Assembly (NCBI RefSeq): GCF_945957265.1
Contig: NZ_CAMFKO010000013.1
Location: 1 to 64,000, forward strand
From: an uncultured Dechloromonas sp.
GTDB lineage: Bacteria > Pseudomonadota > Gammaproteobacteria > Burkholderiales > Rhodocyclaceae
DNA: 64,000 nucleotides
Direction of reading: 5' to 3'
Shown one piece after another: positions 6,234-15,595 of this stretch (position 1 is its first letter; every line of letters starts with the position of its first letter). The notes beneath the pieces are model-generated. The model searched no databases. It saw only the letters and a program-made list of their open reading frames with translations, and was not told the DNA's origin. The position numbers and the translations under genes are program-made.

Positions 6234-9008
6234 CTAGAGGGTTTTCAGCAGCTGACTAACCTCTGCCTGGCTCGGGAATTTGTCCCCCAGCTTTGCCAAA
6301 GCCTCAAGCTCCTTGCGGGCATCTTCCTTCTTCCCGGCCTTGATCAGCGTTTTGGCCAGGTTCAACTGAATCGACGCAGCCTGGGGGGCCAGTGAAACAG
6401 CCTTCTTGAGCAGTTCGATTGCCTTTGCGGTATCTCCCTTGTCGGCAATCAGCACAGCCAGGGTATCCATGATGGCCGGTTGATTGGGGGCCAATTCATT
6501 GGCTTTTTCCGCATACTCCAAAGCCTTTGGCGATTTCATCTGGCCGGCAGCCCAGGCCAGATTGTTCAGGATCAAGGCGTTGTTGGGCTGGAGGGCGAGG
6601 GCGCTCTGGTAATACGTGGCGGCCTGGCTGAAGCTGTTTGCAGCAAAGGCAAGGTCGCCCAAGTACATGCGGAATCCGAAGTCTTTCGGATTTTCCTTCA
6701 ACCAGGTCGATGCATGCCTTTCCGCTTCTGCCTTGTTGCCGGAGTTCAGCAGCGTTGAATGCAGCCTGATTGATAGATCGGTGGTCTGAGTGCTTTTGAG
6801 TCCAGAGCGATATACGTCGATTGCCTGAGAGTCGCGTTGATTTGCCGTATGGATTCCGCCTTCCAGGAGGTAGCCGGCAGCTTCCTTCGGGCGTTGTTTC
6901 TGTACAGTCCTGGCAATGGTCAATGCTTCGTTCGTGTTCTTGTTTTCCATTGCAGCCGAAACCAGGGCACGCTGCGCGTCGAGCAGGTCCGGCTTGATCT
7001 CGAGAGCTTTCTTCAAACTCTTGACGCCGTCTTCCTTGTTCTTGTTGGCAAACTGGACTTCAGCAATGCGCAACTGCGGAACTGGCGAGGCGGGTTGCAA
7101 GGCGGCCATTTTCCCGAATGTAGTCAATGCCTGGTTGTAGTCTCCGGAAATCAGCTGTACACGCCCGAGTGCGTCGAGAATTTCCGGTTTTTCGGGCATG
7201 GCTGCGACAGCGTCGTTGGCTGCGGACAGGGCTTTCTTGGATTCATTGTTTTTTAAGTAATGCTGAATCAGGATCACCCGTGGGGCGATTTCCGTCGGCG
7301 CAGCGGTGACTGCTTTCGCAATCAGATCCGTCGCTTCGCCGGCCTTTCCGTTAGTCGCCATATTCAGCTCAGCCAAGGCGAGAAGTGCCTGGACGTTCTT
7401 GGGATCTGCCGCTAGCACCGTTTCAAAGCGCTTCTGCGCGTCCCCGGGTTTCTTGTCGGCCAAGTCAAGCCTGGCAAGGCTGGCCACTGCTGGAAAGAAG
7501 GTGGGGTTGATCGCGATGGCTTTTTCGTAGCTCCGACGAGCGCCCGGCACATCTTTCTTGGCAAGCAGGGCTTGGGCACGCAGATTGTAGGTTGCGGGAT
7601 TGTCCGGCTGTTTTTTCTCCAGAACGTCGATGGCCTGAATGGCCTTGTCCAACTGGTTGTTCTTCAGATGGGCAGCAATCAGCGCAAGGTCGGCGGTGAT
7701 CCCTTTGTCTTCGGCGGAAATCCTCTGAAGCTCCTGGAAACCGCTATCGGTATTGCCTTGTGCCAAGTGCGCAACCGCAATGGAGGTTTTCTTGGGAGCG
7801 TTTTCCGGATCTAGCTTGCTTGCTTTGGTGAAGTATTCCGCTGCTTTTACGGCGTCGCCGTTCTGCAAATAGGCTTGTCCAGCCAAAGTCAGGAAGGCAG
7901 AGTCCTTTTCGATATCAACGAGTACGGGCTGAAGTGTTTCAAGGGCTTTTGCCGGTTGCCCGGAACGCAGATAGTTCGTAACGAGTATGCGGCGAGCCAG
8001 AACCAGCTTGGGTGAGAATTGCACGGCTTTTGCCAGATAGGTCTCGGCCTGCAGGAAGGATCCCAGTTGATACTCGATAGCGCCTGCTAGCTGTAGACTG
8101 TTTGGGTTATTCGGCGATAAGCGCAATAGTTGCTGCGCAGATTCGCGAGCGACTTTGTAATCCTTGCGTTGATAATTGACTTGCGCGTCAAGGAAGTAGG
8201 CTTGCGGCGTTTTTGGGGCAATTTTCTTGACGGCATCAAGTTGCTTGATGGCATCGTCCATCTTGTCGTTTTGCAACAAGGAAATGATGATTGCAGTATG
8301 TGCCGGAAGGAAGTCGGGCTTGGCTTCAATGGCCTTATGGTATTGCTCCAACGAGGCGGCAGCGTTGCCCTCCGTGGCCAGCAGCGCCCCTTTAATCAGC
8401 ATTGCCTCGGCGCTTCTCGGATTTTTCGTTAAAACAGCCTCTATCTTTGCCTTGGCCCCGGAGATATCTTGCGAGGCGATCGTTTCGCGAATGTCGACAA
8501 GACGTGCCGGTTCATACTCGGGACTGGCGATAAGCGCCTCTGATAACAATCTCTTCGCATCGTCCTTGTGCCCCAAGGCTGCGTATGCCGAGCTTAGGGA
8601 GGTTTTCAGGGCGGCTTGGGATTCGTTGCTGGATAAGGTGATGTCTTTCAGATCGTCGATCATCTTTTTGGCTTGACCAAGACCCAGCATGGCGCGGGCA
8701 AGCTGCGGGACAACGGCGTCAACGGGGTGCTTCAGTTCCAGGGCTTTGCGCAATTCAAGTTCGGCGCCACCAAGATCTCCGCTTTCCAGGAGCGCTGATC
8801 CCATCAGAAAGCGAGCTTCTGCAAGATTGGGATTTTGCTGAAGGGCATTCTTGAGCTGAATGACAGCCGCCTTGGTGTCTTTTTTGGCTAAAAATTCCTT
8901 GCTCGATGAGACGAGACTTTCCGGAGATTCGCCACCGCAGGCCCCGAGAAGCAGGGTGAGGAGCAGGGCGGAAACGGTATGTGGAAAACTTGGGCGCGAC
9001 GTTTTCAT
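6234..9008 (-). CDS. prsT: PrsT: XrtA/PEP-CTERM system TPR-repeat lipoprotein
   Basis: 924 residues. The N-terminal signal ends in the lipobox LLGAC (Cys24), and the rest is an almost unbroken array of tetratricopeptide repeats from about residue 30 to 920 (recurring patterns such as A...LKNALQ.NPN.AEA). Length and lipoprotein start match the PrsT family that accompanies PrsK/PrsR in XrtA genomes. It should be anchored at the outer or inner membrane facing the periplasm and act as a scaffold for EPS export. The gene lies 18 bases downstream of prsR. Confidence 0.93.
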   Translation of the reverse strand: MKTSRPSFPHTVSALLLTLLLGACGGESPESLVSSSKEFLAKKDTKAAVIQLKNALQQNPNLAEARFLMGSALLESGDLGGAELELRKALELKHPVDAVVPQLARAMLGLGQAKKMIDDLKDITLSSNESQAALKTSLSSAYAALGHKDDAKRLLSEALIASPEYEPARLVDIRETIASQDISGAKAKIEAVLTKNPRSAEAMLIKGALLATEGNAAASLEQYHKAIEAKPDFLPAHTAIIISLLQNDKMDDAIKQLDAVKKIAPKTPQAYFLDAQVNYQRKDYKVARESAQQLLRLSPNNPNSLQLAGAIEYQLGSFLQAETYLAKAVQFSPKLVLARRILVTNYLRSGQPAKALETLQPVLVDIEKDSAFLTLAGQAYLQNGDAVKAAEYFTKASKLDPENAPKKTSIAVAHLAQGNTDSGFQELQRISAEDKGITADLALIAAHLKNNQLDKAIQAIDVLEKKQPDNPATYNLRAQALLAKKDVPGARRSYEKAIAINPTFFPAVASLARLDLADKKPGDAQKRFETVLAADPKNVQALLALAELNMATNGKAGEATDLIAKAVTAAPTEIAPRVILIQHYLKNNESKKALSAANDAVAAMPEKPEILDALGRVQLISGDYNQALTTFGKMAALQPASPVPQLRIAEVQFANKNKEDGVKSLKKALEIKPDLLDAQRALVSAAMENKNTNEALTIARTVQKQRPKEAAGYLLEGGIHTANQRDSQAIDVYRSGLKSTQTTDLSIRLHSTLLNSGNKAEAERHASTWLKENPKDFGFRMYLGDLAFAANSFSQAATYYQSALALQPNNALILNNLAWAAGQMKSPKALEYAEKANELAPNQPAIMDTLAVLIADKGDTAKAIELLKKAVSLAPQAASIQLNLAKTLIKAGKKEDARKELEALAKLGDKFPSQAEVSQLLKTL

Positions 9009-9026
9009 GGACTGTCTCTTTTCGGG

Positions 9027-10397
9027 TCAGGTATTTTGTGATTTCAAGCCAAGCCGGTGCATCAGGTCGTACAGGGTAGGGCGGCTGATTCCCAGTATTT
9101 CGGCCGTTTTCATCAGGTTGTTGTTGGCTCGGCCCAGCGCGGTAACGATCGCCTGGCGTTCTGCATCGTCGCGGACTCTCCGCAAATCGATGAATTCCGG
9201 CTCCTGATCATTGTGCACCTCAAGGCCGATGTCATCACGGGTGATTCGTGATCCATCGGCCATGATTACCGCACGTTTGACGCAATTTTCCAATTCGCGG
9301 ACATTGCCGGGCCAGCGATGGTTCTCTATGGTGCGGATGGCATCTTCGCCGAGCGTCATGCTGCCGCGCTTCTGTTCTTCGGCAAACTTGTGAACGAAGG
9401 CATGCGCCAGCAGGGCGGCATCGCCCGAGCGTTCGCGGAGCGGGGGGATCGGAACGACAATTTCGGCCAGGCGATAGTACAAATCCTCACGGAAACGACC
9501 ATCGCCGATTTGGGATTTCAGATCTTGGTGAGTGGCGCAAACGATACGAACATCAACCGGAATTTCCTGACGCCCACCCAGGCGCTCGACGACGCGTTCC
9601 TGAAGGAATCTCAGCAATTTTGCCTGCAGCGGGAGCGGAAGGTCCCCGATTTCGTCCAGCATCAGCGTTCCGCCGTTTGCAGTCTCGATCTTCCCCGGCG
9701 TGGTTTTTGCCGCGCCGGTAAAAGCGCCTTTTTCATACCCGAACAATTCGCTTTCAAGAAGATTTTCCGGGATGGCGGCACAGTTGATGGCAACGAATCG
9801 CTCCTTGGCGCGCGACGACGACTCGTGCAGTCCTCGCGCAAGGAGTTCCTTGCCCGTGCCGCTCTCGCCGAGCAATAGAACGGTTGCGCCGCTGTTGGCA
9901 ACTTTTTCAATGGTTCGGCAGACACGCTGCATGCCAGAGTCCCGGGTCAGCAAGCCGCCGAGCGCGGTCGGGTGGCGGGTCGCTTGCAGGCGACGATTTT
10001 CCTGCTGCAGGTCGTGCAGGCGAAACGCCCGGTCGATCGTCAATGCCAGCAATTCGGGTTCGAAGGGTTTGGCGAAGAAGTCGTAGGCGCCAAGCGCGAT
10101 GGCGCGAAGTGCATTGGAATGATCGTTTTGACCCGTTAGAACGATGACCTTGGTATCCGGCGCTGCGGCGAGGATTTGTTCGAGCAGGCGAAAACCTTCC
10201 GATACCGAATCGGCATCGGGCGGCAAGCCGAGATCCATGGTCACGACCGGGGGGGCGTGGCGATGGATTTGTGCGAGAGCGCTTTCGCGGTCTGCGGCCG
10301 TCAGCGTTTCATATTGATCGAAAGACCAACGGAGCTGCTTTTGCAGTGCAAGATCGTCCTCGACAATCAACAGGGGGCGGGGCCTTTCAGTAGTCAC
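9027..10397 (-). CDS. prsR: PrsR: sigma54-dependent response regulator of the PEP-CTERM/XrtA system
   Basis: 456 residues with the three-domain NtrC layout. The receiver (about 1-125) has acidic ED at 13-15 and phospho-acceptor Asp55 in TMDLGLPP. The AAA+ domain has GESGTGKE as Walker A and the sigma54-contact loop GAFTGA near residue 225. A Fis-type helix-turn-helix at the C-terminus ends in TAEILGISRPTLYDLMHRLGL. It activates RpoN promoters when phosphorylated by PrsK. The start overlaps the prsK stop by four bases. Two sigma54-like promoters with a shared upstream 21-bp element in this window are its probable targets. Confidence 0.95.
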   Translation of the reverse strand: MTTERPRPLLIVEDDLALQKQLRWSFDQYETLTAADRESALAQIHRHAPPVVTMDLGLPPDADSVSEGFRLLEQILAAAPDTKVIVLTGQNDHSNALRAIALGAYDFFAKPFEPELLALTIDRAFRLHDLQQENRRLQATRHPTALGGLLTRDSGMQRVCRTIEKVANSGATVLLLGESGTGKELLARGLHESSSRAKERFVAINCAAIPENLLESELFGYEKGAFTGAAKTTPGKIETANGGTLMLDEIGDLPLPLQAKLLRFLQERVVERLGGRQEIPVDVRIVCATHQDLKSQIGDGRFREDLYYRLAEIVVPIPPLRERSGDAALLAHAFVHKFAEEQKRGSMTLGEDAIRTIENHRWPGNVRELENCVKRAVIMADGSRITRDDIGLEVHNDQEPEFIDLRRVRDDAERQAIVTALGRANNNLMKTAEILGISRPTLYDLMHRLGLKSQNT

Positions 10398-12508
10398 GCA
10401 GCTTCTCTTTCTATGAGGTCTGATTCCGTACGTATGACGAATAATGGGAGTAGAACCGTGATGCGAGTGCCCTGTCCTGGCTTGCTGTCCACCTGCATTT
10501 CTCCACCCAGTTCCCGAATGTACTGTGCGCTTTCATAGGCGCCAATACCCATTCCGGCTTCCTTCGTACTTTGGAATGGCTTGAAAAGCCGGTCGCGGAC
10601 GAACTCCGGCGACATGCCGTGCCCGGTATCTCCAACTTCGATGGCCGCCTTGTCATTCTTGCGCTCGATCTCCACCCATACCCGGTTTTTCGGCGTCGAG
10701 GCATCCAGTGCGTTCTGGACCAGATGCCCGAGTACGCGCTCCAGCCGTTCGTCGTGGCCGCGGGCAACCAGTGTTTCGGAAATTGCGACCTCGATTGTCC
10801 GGCCCTGTTTTTCCTTGTCCTTCTGGATGCGATGAACGATCTCCGACAGGTTGACGCCGCATATTCCTCCGGGAGGCTTGGCACCTTCGCGTAGCTGCAG
10901 CATGAGCTGACGCATTCGTTCAACCGCATGATCGACAGTCATCAACATGTCCTGCTGAAACTCGGGATTGTCGCGATGCCGCTCGGCGTTCTTGAGCATC
11001 AAGGACAACTGGGTCACGATGTTTTTCAGGTCATGTACGACAAAGGCCGACATTTTGTTGAATGCATCGAACTTGCGGACTTCAAGCAAGGCCTCGGTGG
11101 CTTGCATCTTGGCCAGAAAGCTGGCTGCCTGGCAACCCGCCGTGCGCAGGAGATCATTGACTTCCCAGTTGACGTTGATCGGGGTGCGAGAGCTCGCCAA
11201 TATGACGAAGCCATGCATTTCCTGCCCGACCATCAGGGGAACAATCAGCCAGGCATTGGGCAGGCCGGACAGCCACTCGGGAAGATCCAGCCCGCTGTAG
11301 CGCCCCGGAAAACAGCGGTATTCCTCCAGATTGATGACCCAGCCGCTGTCCATCAGGAATTTGCAAAGCGGGGATTCCAGCGACTCGATGCCAGCGCTTT
11401 CGGGATGGTTCCAGCGTGCCGTCTGACGGTAGGCGTCACGGCCGGCTTCGCGAAGCCATAAGGCGCCGGCAGGGCTTTCGACCATGTTTGCCAAGCCGCG
11501 AACGACCTGCTCTCCCATCAGTTGCGGAGAATCCTGGGTGGTCAGCGTCTGGGTGAAGCGAAGCCATTCCTCGCGATAATCATAGCGGTAGTGGAAGAAG
11601 TGCTTGCCGACCAGTACCTTGATTTTTGCGCGTATCGAGCCGGAGACGAGCAAGACGCCCAGGCCGAGCATGGCAGCAAAAACAAGGGCCAACTGGAGTG
11701 CGCGTCCCCATTCTCCCCCGAAATAGCGGACGTAGTAGCCGACACCTGCCATGAACAGCAGGTAGATCCCGGATGCGAGCAGGGTGAAGGAGTGAAAGGC
11801 AACCTTCTGGGAGATCCTGATTTTCGATGTCCAGTCACGGCTGCGCTCGGTTGAAAGCATGAGCAGCGGGATCGTCGTGGCATGGACAAAACCCCGGACG
11901 GTGATTGCATCGCCATCAAGGTGATTGAACATGACCCCGTCCGAAAACAGGTAGATGTCGAAACCGAACTGGAACAGGAGTGCGAGGCAAAGCGGTTTTA
12001 CGTTCCAGCGCGAATCCTCGGCAACCGTGCGGAAGAGTTGTTCAACCAGTATCAGGCCTGCCACCGCCTCGGCCAGACCTTGGAAAACCATGGCTCGCTG
12101 CCATTCGTCCGGTTTGATCCAGCCGCCGAGCAAGCCGAACTGAAGGCCCAGGCCGGTAGCGACCAGTAGCCAGCATAACTGTTGAAGCCAGGGTGAAACG
12201 GCCGGCTTGGCATGGGGGTCGGCTTGCTGTTGAGATAGTATGGAAAGCAAAAAGGCATACCAGACGCCGTAGCGGCACACATCCAGAAACGCAGACGCTA
12301 TGGTCGGCAAGGGCTTGCCGCCATGCATGGCGAGCAAGGTGCAGGCGGCCCATAGCGCAGAGATGATGGAGGCGACAACGACGCGCTTGGCACGGGCGCT
12401 ATCCCGCCACTCTTTTCCAAAGGAAAAAAGATAGACGGTCAGAGCCATGTAGCCGAGGGCGGCAAGCCCAAAGCTCCAGGAAATCAGCGAAGTATCGGAA
12501 ACGTCCAT
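10394..12508 (-). CDS. prsK: PrsK: membrane histidine kinase of the PEP-CTERM/XrtA system
   Basis: 704 residues. The N-terminal ~300 residues hold many hydrophobic membrane segments, followed by a GAF-like region (about 320-470). The kinase core has the phospho-acceptor His492 in FVVHDLKN, N box HLVQNALDAS and G boxes VGDTGHGMS and GMGIGAYES. The layout matches PrsK, the partner of PrsR immediately downstream (ATGA overlap). The input signal is unknown; a multi-membrane-segment sensor could report envelope or EPS status. Confidence 0.94.
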   Translation of the reverse strand: MDVSDTSLISWSFGLAALGYMALTVYLFSFGKEWRDSARAKRVVVASIISALWAACTLLAMHGGKPLPTIASAFLDVCRYGVWYAFLLSILSQQQADPHAKPAVSPWLQQLCWLLVATGLGLQFGLLGGWIKPDEWQRAMVFQGLAEAVAGLILVEQLFRTVAEDSRWNVKPLCLALLFQFGFDIYLFSDGVMFNHLDGDAITVRGFVHATTIPLLMLSTERSRDWTSKIRISQKVAFHSFTLLASGIYLLFMAGVGYYVRYFGGEWGRALQLALVFAAMLGLGVLLVSGSIRAKIKVLVGKHFFHYRYDYREEWLRFTQTLTTQDSPQLMGEQVVRGLANMVESPAGALWLREAGRDAYRQTARWNHPESAGIESLESPLCKFLMDSGWVINLEEYRCFPGRYSGLDLPEWLSGLPNAWLIVPLMVGQEMHGFVILASSRTPINVNWEVNDLLRTAGCQAASFLAKMQATEALLEVRKFDAFNKMSAFVVHDLKNIVTQLSLMLKNAERHRDNPEFQQDMLMTVDHAVERMRQLMLQLREGAKPPGGICGVNLSEIVHRIQKDKEKQGRTIEVAISETLVARGHDERLERVLGHLVQNALDASTPKNRVWVEIERKNDKAAIEVGDTGHGMSPEFVRDRLFKPFQSTKEAGMGIGAYESAQYIRELGGEMQVDSKPGQGTRITVLLPLFVIRTESDLIEREAA

Positions 12509-12540
12509 GGGCTGGATCGGGATTCAGTCAGCGTCAAATC

Positions 12541-13923
12541 CTAGTGTGCCCCTTTTCCGGTAAGGACAACGCCAACCGTTTCGAAAAGAATGACGATGTC
12601 GAGGAAAAGGCTGTGGTTCTTGACGTAATAGAGATCGTATTGCAGCTTTTCTGCAGAGTCTTCCACCGTCGATCCGTAGTGATATCGCACCTGGGCCCAG
12701 CCGGTGACACCGGGCTTGACGCTGTGGCGCACGGCATAGAAGGGGATTTCCTTGGTCAGTTGATCGACGAAGAAGGGGCGTTCGGGACGGGGGCCAACCA
12801 GGCTCATGTCTCCTTTGAGGACGCTGAACAGTTGCGGGAGTTCGTCGATCCTCAGCTTTCTGATGACCTGCCCGACTCGGGTCACGCGATTGTCCTTGGC
12901 CTGGGCCCAGATCGGCTTGCCATCCTTCTCGGCATCGCGCCGCATGCTGCGGAACTTGATGACGTTGAACAGCCGCCCTCCCAAGCCGACGCGTTCCTGA
13001 CGATAGAGGAGTGGAAAGCCATCTTCGACAACGATCAAAATCGCTGCCGCTAGCATGACGGGAAGTGCCAGCATGATGAGCAAGCTGGCGCAGACGATAT
13101 CGAAAACACGCTTCACCAGGGTGCGAACGAAACCCTGGCGAAAACCGTCGCCAAATATCAGCCAGCCGGCATAGAGCGAGTCGAGGCGAATCTGCCCCAG
13201 GGTTTGCTCGAAATGACTGGCGAGATCCAGCACGCGTATGCCCTGCAGCTTGCAATCCAGCAGTTCTCGCAGCGGCATCGAACCGCCACGGCGCTCACTC
13301 AATGCCACCACGATCTCATCTGCACGCAGGTTGCGGGCGGTATCGCTCAGTGGCTGATCCCTTGTCAGAATCAGCCGCGGAGCAACCTGGGGCGTGTCTT
13401 CGTTGGCGCCGGGGTAGAAGCCAATGATCTCCGCCGATGGGTCGGAGTGCTCAAGGGCATGCTTGACCGCCACCGCTTGCGGACCGGTGCCGAAAACCAG
13501 AATGCGCCGACGAAGAATCTTGGTTGTCGGCGAATAGGCGGCGCTAACCCGAGTGACCAGCATGCCAAACACTGCTGACATCGCAGAAAGCTGCATCAAG
13601 TCCCGGTTGACCGATGTAATGGGCAGCAAGGCATAGAGTCCGTAGGCCACCGGAATGGCCAGGTAGAGCGACAGCATTGCCCGTGCCCGCTTGTTCGCGA
13701 AAGAAGTGTTGGTGGTGCGTTGATAGAAGCCGAGCAGAATGTTGATGGCCAGCATTGCAGAGGCAAACAGCGCGGAGAAGATGAGAACCTGGGGGACGTG
13801 TATTGGAAGGCCGCTGTTTACCCACGTCAGCAGAATGAACAGGCTGACGACCAGGAAAGAGAAGTCAAACAATGCTCCTGCCACGCTACGCCACGAAAAC
13901 CAGTGATTAAACATCCTGATCAT
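12541..13923 (-). CDS. XrtA/PEP-CTERM system priming sugar transferase (TIGR03013-type, polyprenyl-phosphate hexose-1-P transferase)
   Basis: 460 residues. Four to five N-terminal membrane segments are followed by a CoA-binding-like Rossmann region (RRRILVFGTGPQAVAV near 150) and a last membrane helix near 285. The catalytic bacterial sugar transferase domain carries KRVFDIVCAS, KFRSMRRDAE, RKLRIDELPQL and SLVGPRPERP. It starts EPS repeat-unit synthesis by moving sugar-1-phosphate from a UDP-sugar to undecaprenyl phosphate at the inner membrane. First gene of the operon that continues into prsK, prsR and prsT. A GGATGGAG ribosome site precedes the ATG at 13923 by about ten bases. Confidence 0.92.
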   Translation of the reverse strand: MIRMFNHWFSWRSVAGALFDFSFLVVSLFILLTWVNSGLPIHVPQVLIFSALFASAMLAINILLGFYQRTTNTSFANKRARAMLSLYLAIPVAYGLYALLPITSVNRDLMQLSAMSAVFGMLVTRVSAAYSPTTKILRRRILVFGTGPQAVAVKHALEHSDPSAEIIGFYPGANEDTPQVAPRLILTRDQPLSDTARNLRADEIVVALSERRGGSMPLRELLDCKLQGIRVLDLASHFEQTLGQIRLDSLYAGWLIFGDGFRQGFVRTLVKRVFDIVCASLLIMLALPVMLAAAILIVVEDGFPLLYRQERVGLGGRLFNVIKFRSMRRDAEKDGKPIWAQAKDNRVTRVGQVIRKLRIDELPQLFSVLKGDMSLVGPRPERPFFVDQLTKEIPFYAVRHSVKPGVTGWAQVRYHYGSTVEDSAEKLQYDLYYVKNHSLFLDIVILFETVGVVLTGKGAH

Positions 13924-14324
13924 GATGATCGAACTCCATCCTGCTACCTGAACAGGGCCTTCGATGCGCAGGCCCCATTAAACCCCAAGATTGCCTGCGC
14001 TCTCGTCACGGCTGCAAACAATGCCTATTTCTTCTGATCAGTTTTTACTTTAGTGATTCTGGCATAGATTAAACAGGCACTATTTCACACTGACTACCAA
14101 TCGTGGAAACAGCTACTGGGTTGTGTTAAATGTTCGAAATTGGCCAAAATATGGCCTTCTTCAAATGTGCCGATTGTTCCGGGAAAACCCGCTGATCGGT
14201 ACGTGTCGAACTATGCAAGAGGCCTATTGTAGCGAATAGAAGGCCGGTGTCCTAATACGAAAGCATATGTGGAAGCTTTCCTGTCTGCTGTTTCATGGTA
14301 GATCCGGTCTCTGGGTTTTGACGA
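13924..14324. other. 400-bp intergenic region between two minus-strand units
   Basis: No open frame with coding character was seen. It holds a CRP-like half-conserved site with a -10-like box (14047-14089, separate entry). It also has an imperfect hairpin at 14221-14245 (GGCCTATT ... AATAG-AA-GGCC), without a U-tract, between the PLP decarboxylase stop and the promoter region, and a small GGGCCT/AGGCCC inverted repeat in the leader at about 13955-13976. It is the most AT-rich stretch in the neighbourhood. No sigma54 -24/-12 pair with correct spacing was found on either strand. Confidence 0.6.
14047..14089 (-). promoter_or_regulatory. Weak CRP-like site plus -10-like box upstream of the sugar transferase/prs operon
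   Basis: The plus strand carries ACTATTTCACA at 14079-14089, the same 3' part as the sites at 27985 and 56561. The left half-site is poor (CAGGC). Read on the minus strand, TAAAGT at 14052-14047 would be a -10 box (4 of 6 matches). It puts the 16-bp site centre at -41.5 from a start at 14040 and a 117-base leader before ATG 13923. The -10 was picked after looking at the spacing, so this member of the site family is the least certain. Confidence 0.35.
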
Positions 14325-15569
14325 TTAAACCAAAATTTCGGTAACTTCCGAATGCCCAAGAAAACGTTGGGGGCTGGCGCTGGCGCCGTAGGCGCCCGAT
14401 TGGAAAATGACGACAAGGTCACCGGGCGCGGCTACAGGCAGGTTCATGCGGTCCGCCAAGATATCCAGCGGCGTGCACAAGGGGCCGACGACACTTGCCA
14501 TTTCCATGTGCTCGGAATTCAATTTGGTGCCTATGGCGACGGGGTAGTTCTTGCGGATGACTTGGCCGAAGTTGCCCGATGCGGATAGATGATGGTTCAG
14601 TCCGCCGTCAACCACCAGATAGGTTTGGCCGCGCGAAACTTTCCTGTCCACGATTTGCGTTACGTAGATTCCTGCTTCGCCGACCAGAAAACGACCCAGT
14701 TCAATGACAAGGTCCGCTTGAGGAAGGTCGTGTTTTGCCTGGTTGGCCAGGCGCGTCAGATTGTCGCGAATGGGGCCGAGGTCGAGATGTTGTTCACCCG
14801 GAAAGTAGGGGATTCCGAATCCACCGCCGAGATTCAGGAAACGAACCGGGGAGGGGGCGTGGGCGGATAGCTGCAGGGCCAGTTGATATGATTTTTCCTG
14901 GGCGTCGCAGATGGATTCCGCCTTGAGGTTCTGGGAGCCGGCAAAAAGATGGAAGCCTTCGAATGCCAAGGCCTTGTCGCCAACGCGTTTGAGCAGTTCC
15001 GGAACCGCTTCGGCGTCCACGCCAAATTGCTTCGGGCCGCCCCCCATCTTCATGCCGGAGCCCTTGAGTTCAAAGTCGGGGTTGACGCGGACGGCGACGC
15101 GGGCGGGCAAGCGGAGGTCTTGCGATATTTCGGCAAGGAGGTCTACTTCGCGGAAAGATTCAATATTGATCAGGATTCCCGAGGCGACTGCCTGTCGGAG
15201 TTCCTTTTCGCGCTTTCCGGGGCCTGCGAAACTGATTTCGTGCGGCGAGGCGCCGGCATCGAGAGCCACTTTCAGTTCTCCGGCCGAAGCCACGTCAATG
15301 CCATCCACCAAGCCGGCTATGAAGGCCACCAAAGCGGGCATCGGGTTGGCCTTCATCGCATAGTGCAGTTTCACGTTGGGCGGCAATACCGTGCGCAGTT
15401 CCGCGACGCGCGCCCTGAGCAGCTTGCGGTCGTAGGCATAGTAGGGCGTATGCCCGACGCGTTCGGTCAAGCGGGAAATCGGCATCCCACCGACAAGCAA
15501 CTGGTCGTTGTCGGCGGCAAACTGGTTCATGGCTGCGTGGATCGGGGCTGCGATATTTCGTGTCGTCAT
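14325..15569 (-). CDS. Pyridoxal-dependent decarboxylase, exosortase A system-associated
   Basis: 414 residues of the fold-III (alanine racemase/DAP decarboxylase) family. The PLP lysine is Lys73 in KLHYAMKANPMP, a glycine-rich phosphate loop is in LNLGGGFGIPYFPGE, and the C-terminal VVGPLCTPLDIL carries the catalytic-Cys region of these decarboxylases. It is the standard neighbour of the acyl-CoA ligase (26 bases upstream) in XrtA clusters and is distinct from housekeeping LysA. Substrate unknown; it may decarboxylate an amino acid or an ACP/CoA-linked aminoacyl intermediate to an amine used to decorate the EPS (inference). Confidence 0.9.
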   Translation of the reverse strand: MTTRNIAAPIHAAMNQFAADNDQLLVGGMPISRLTERVGHTPYYAYDRKLLRARVAELRTVLPPNVKLHYAMKANPMPALVAFIAGLVDGIDVASAGELKVALDAGASPHEISFAGPGKREKELRQAVASGILINIESFREVDLLAEISQDLRLPARVAVRVNPDFELKGSGMKMGGGPKQFGVDAEAVPELLKRVGDKALAFEGFHLFAGSQNLKAESICDAQEKSYQLALQLSAHAPSPVRFLNLGGGFGIPYFPGEQHLDLGPIRDNLTRLANQAKHDLPQADLVIELGRFLVGEAGIYVTQIVDRKVSRGQTYLVVDGGLNHHLSASGNFGQVIRKNYPVAIGTKLNSEHMEMASVVGPLCTPLDILADRMNLPVAAPGDLVVIFQSGAYGASASPQRFLGHSEVTEILV

Positions 15570-15595
15570 GAAGCGTCTCTGAGCGGACTGGGCGG

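Noticed and set aside
14041..14090. Possible sigma54 promoter (TGGCATAGATT... near 14060) upstream of the sugar transferase/prs operon
   Set aside because: No GC at the -12 position with right spacing on either strand.
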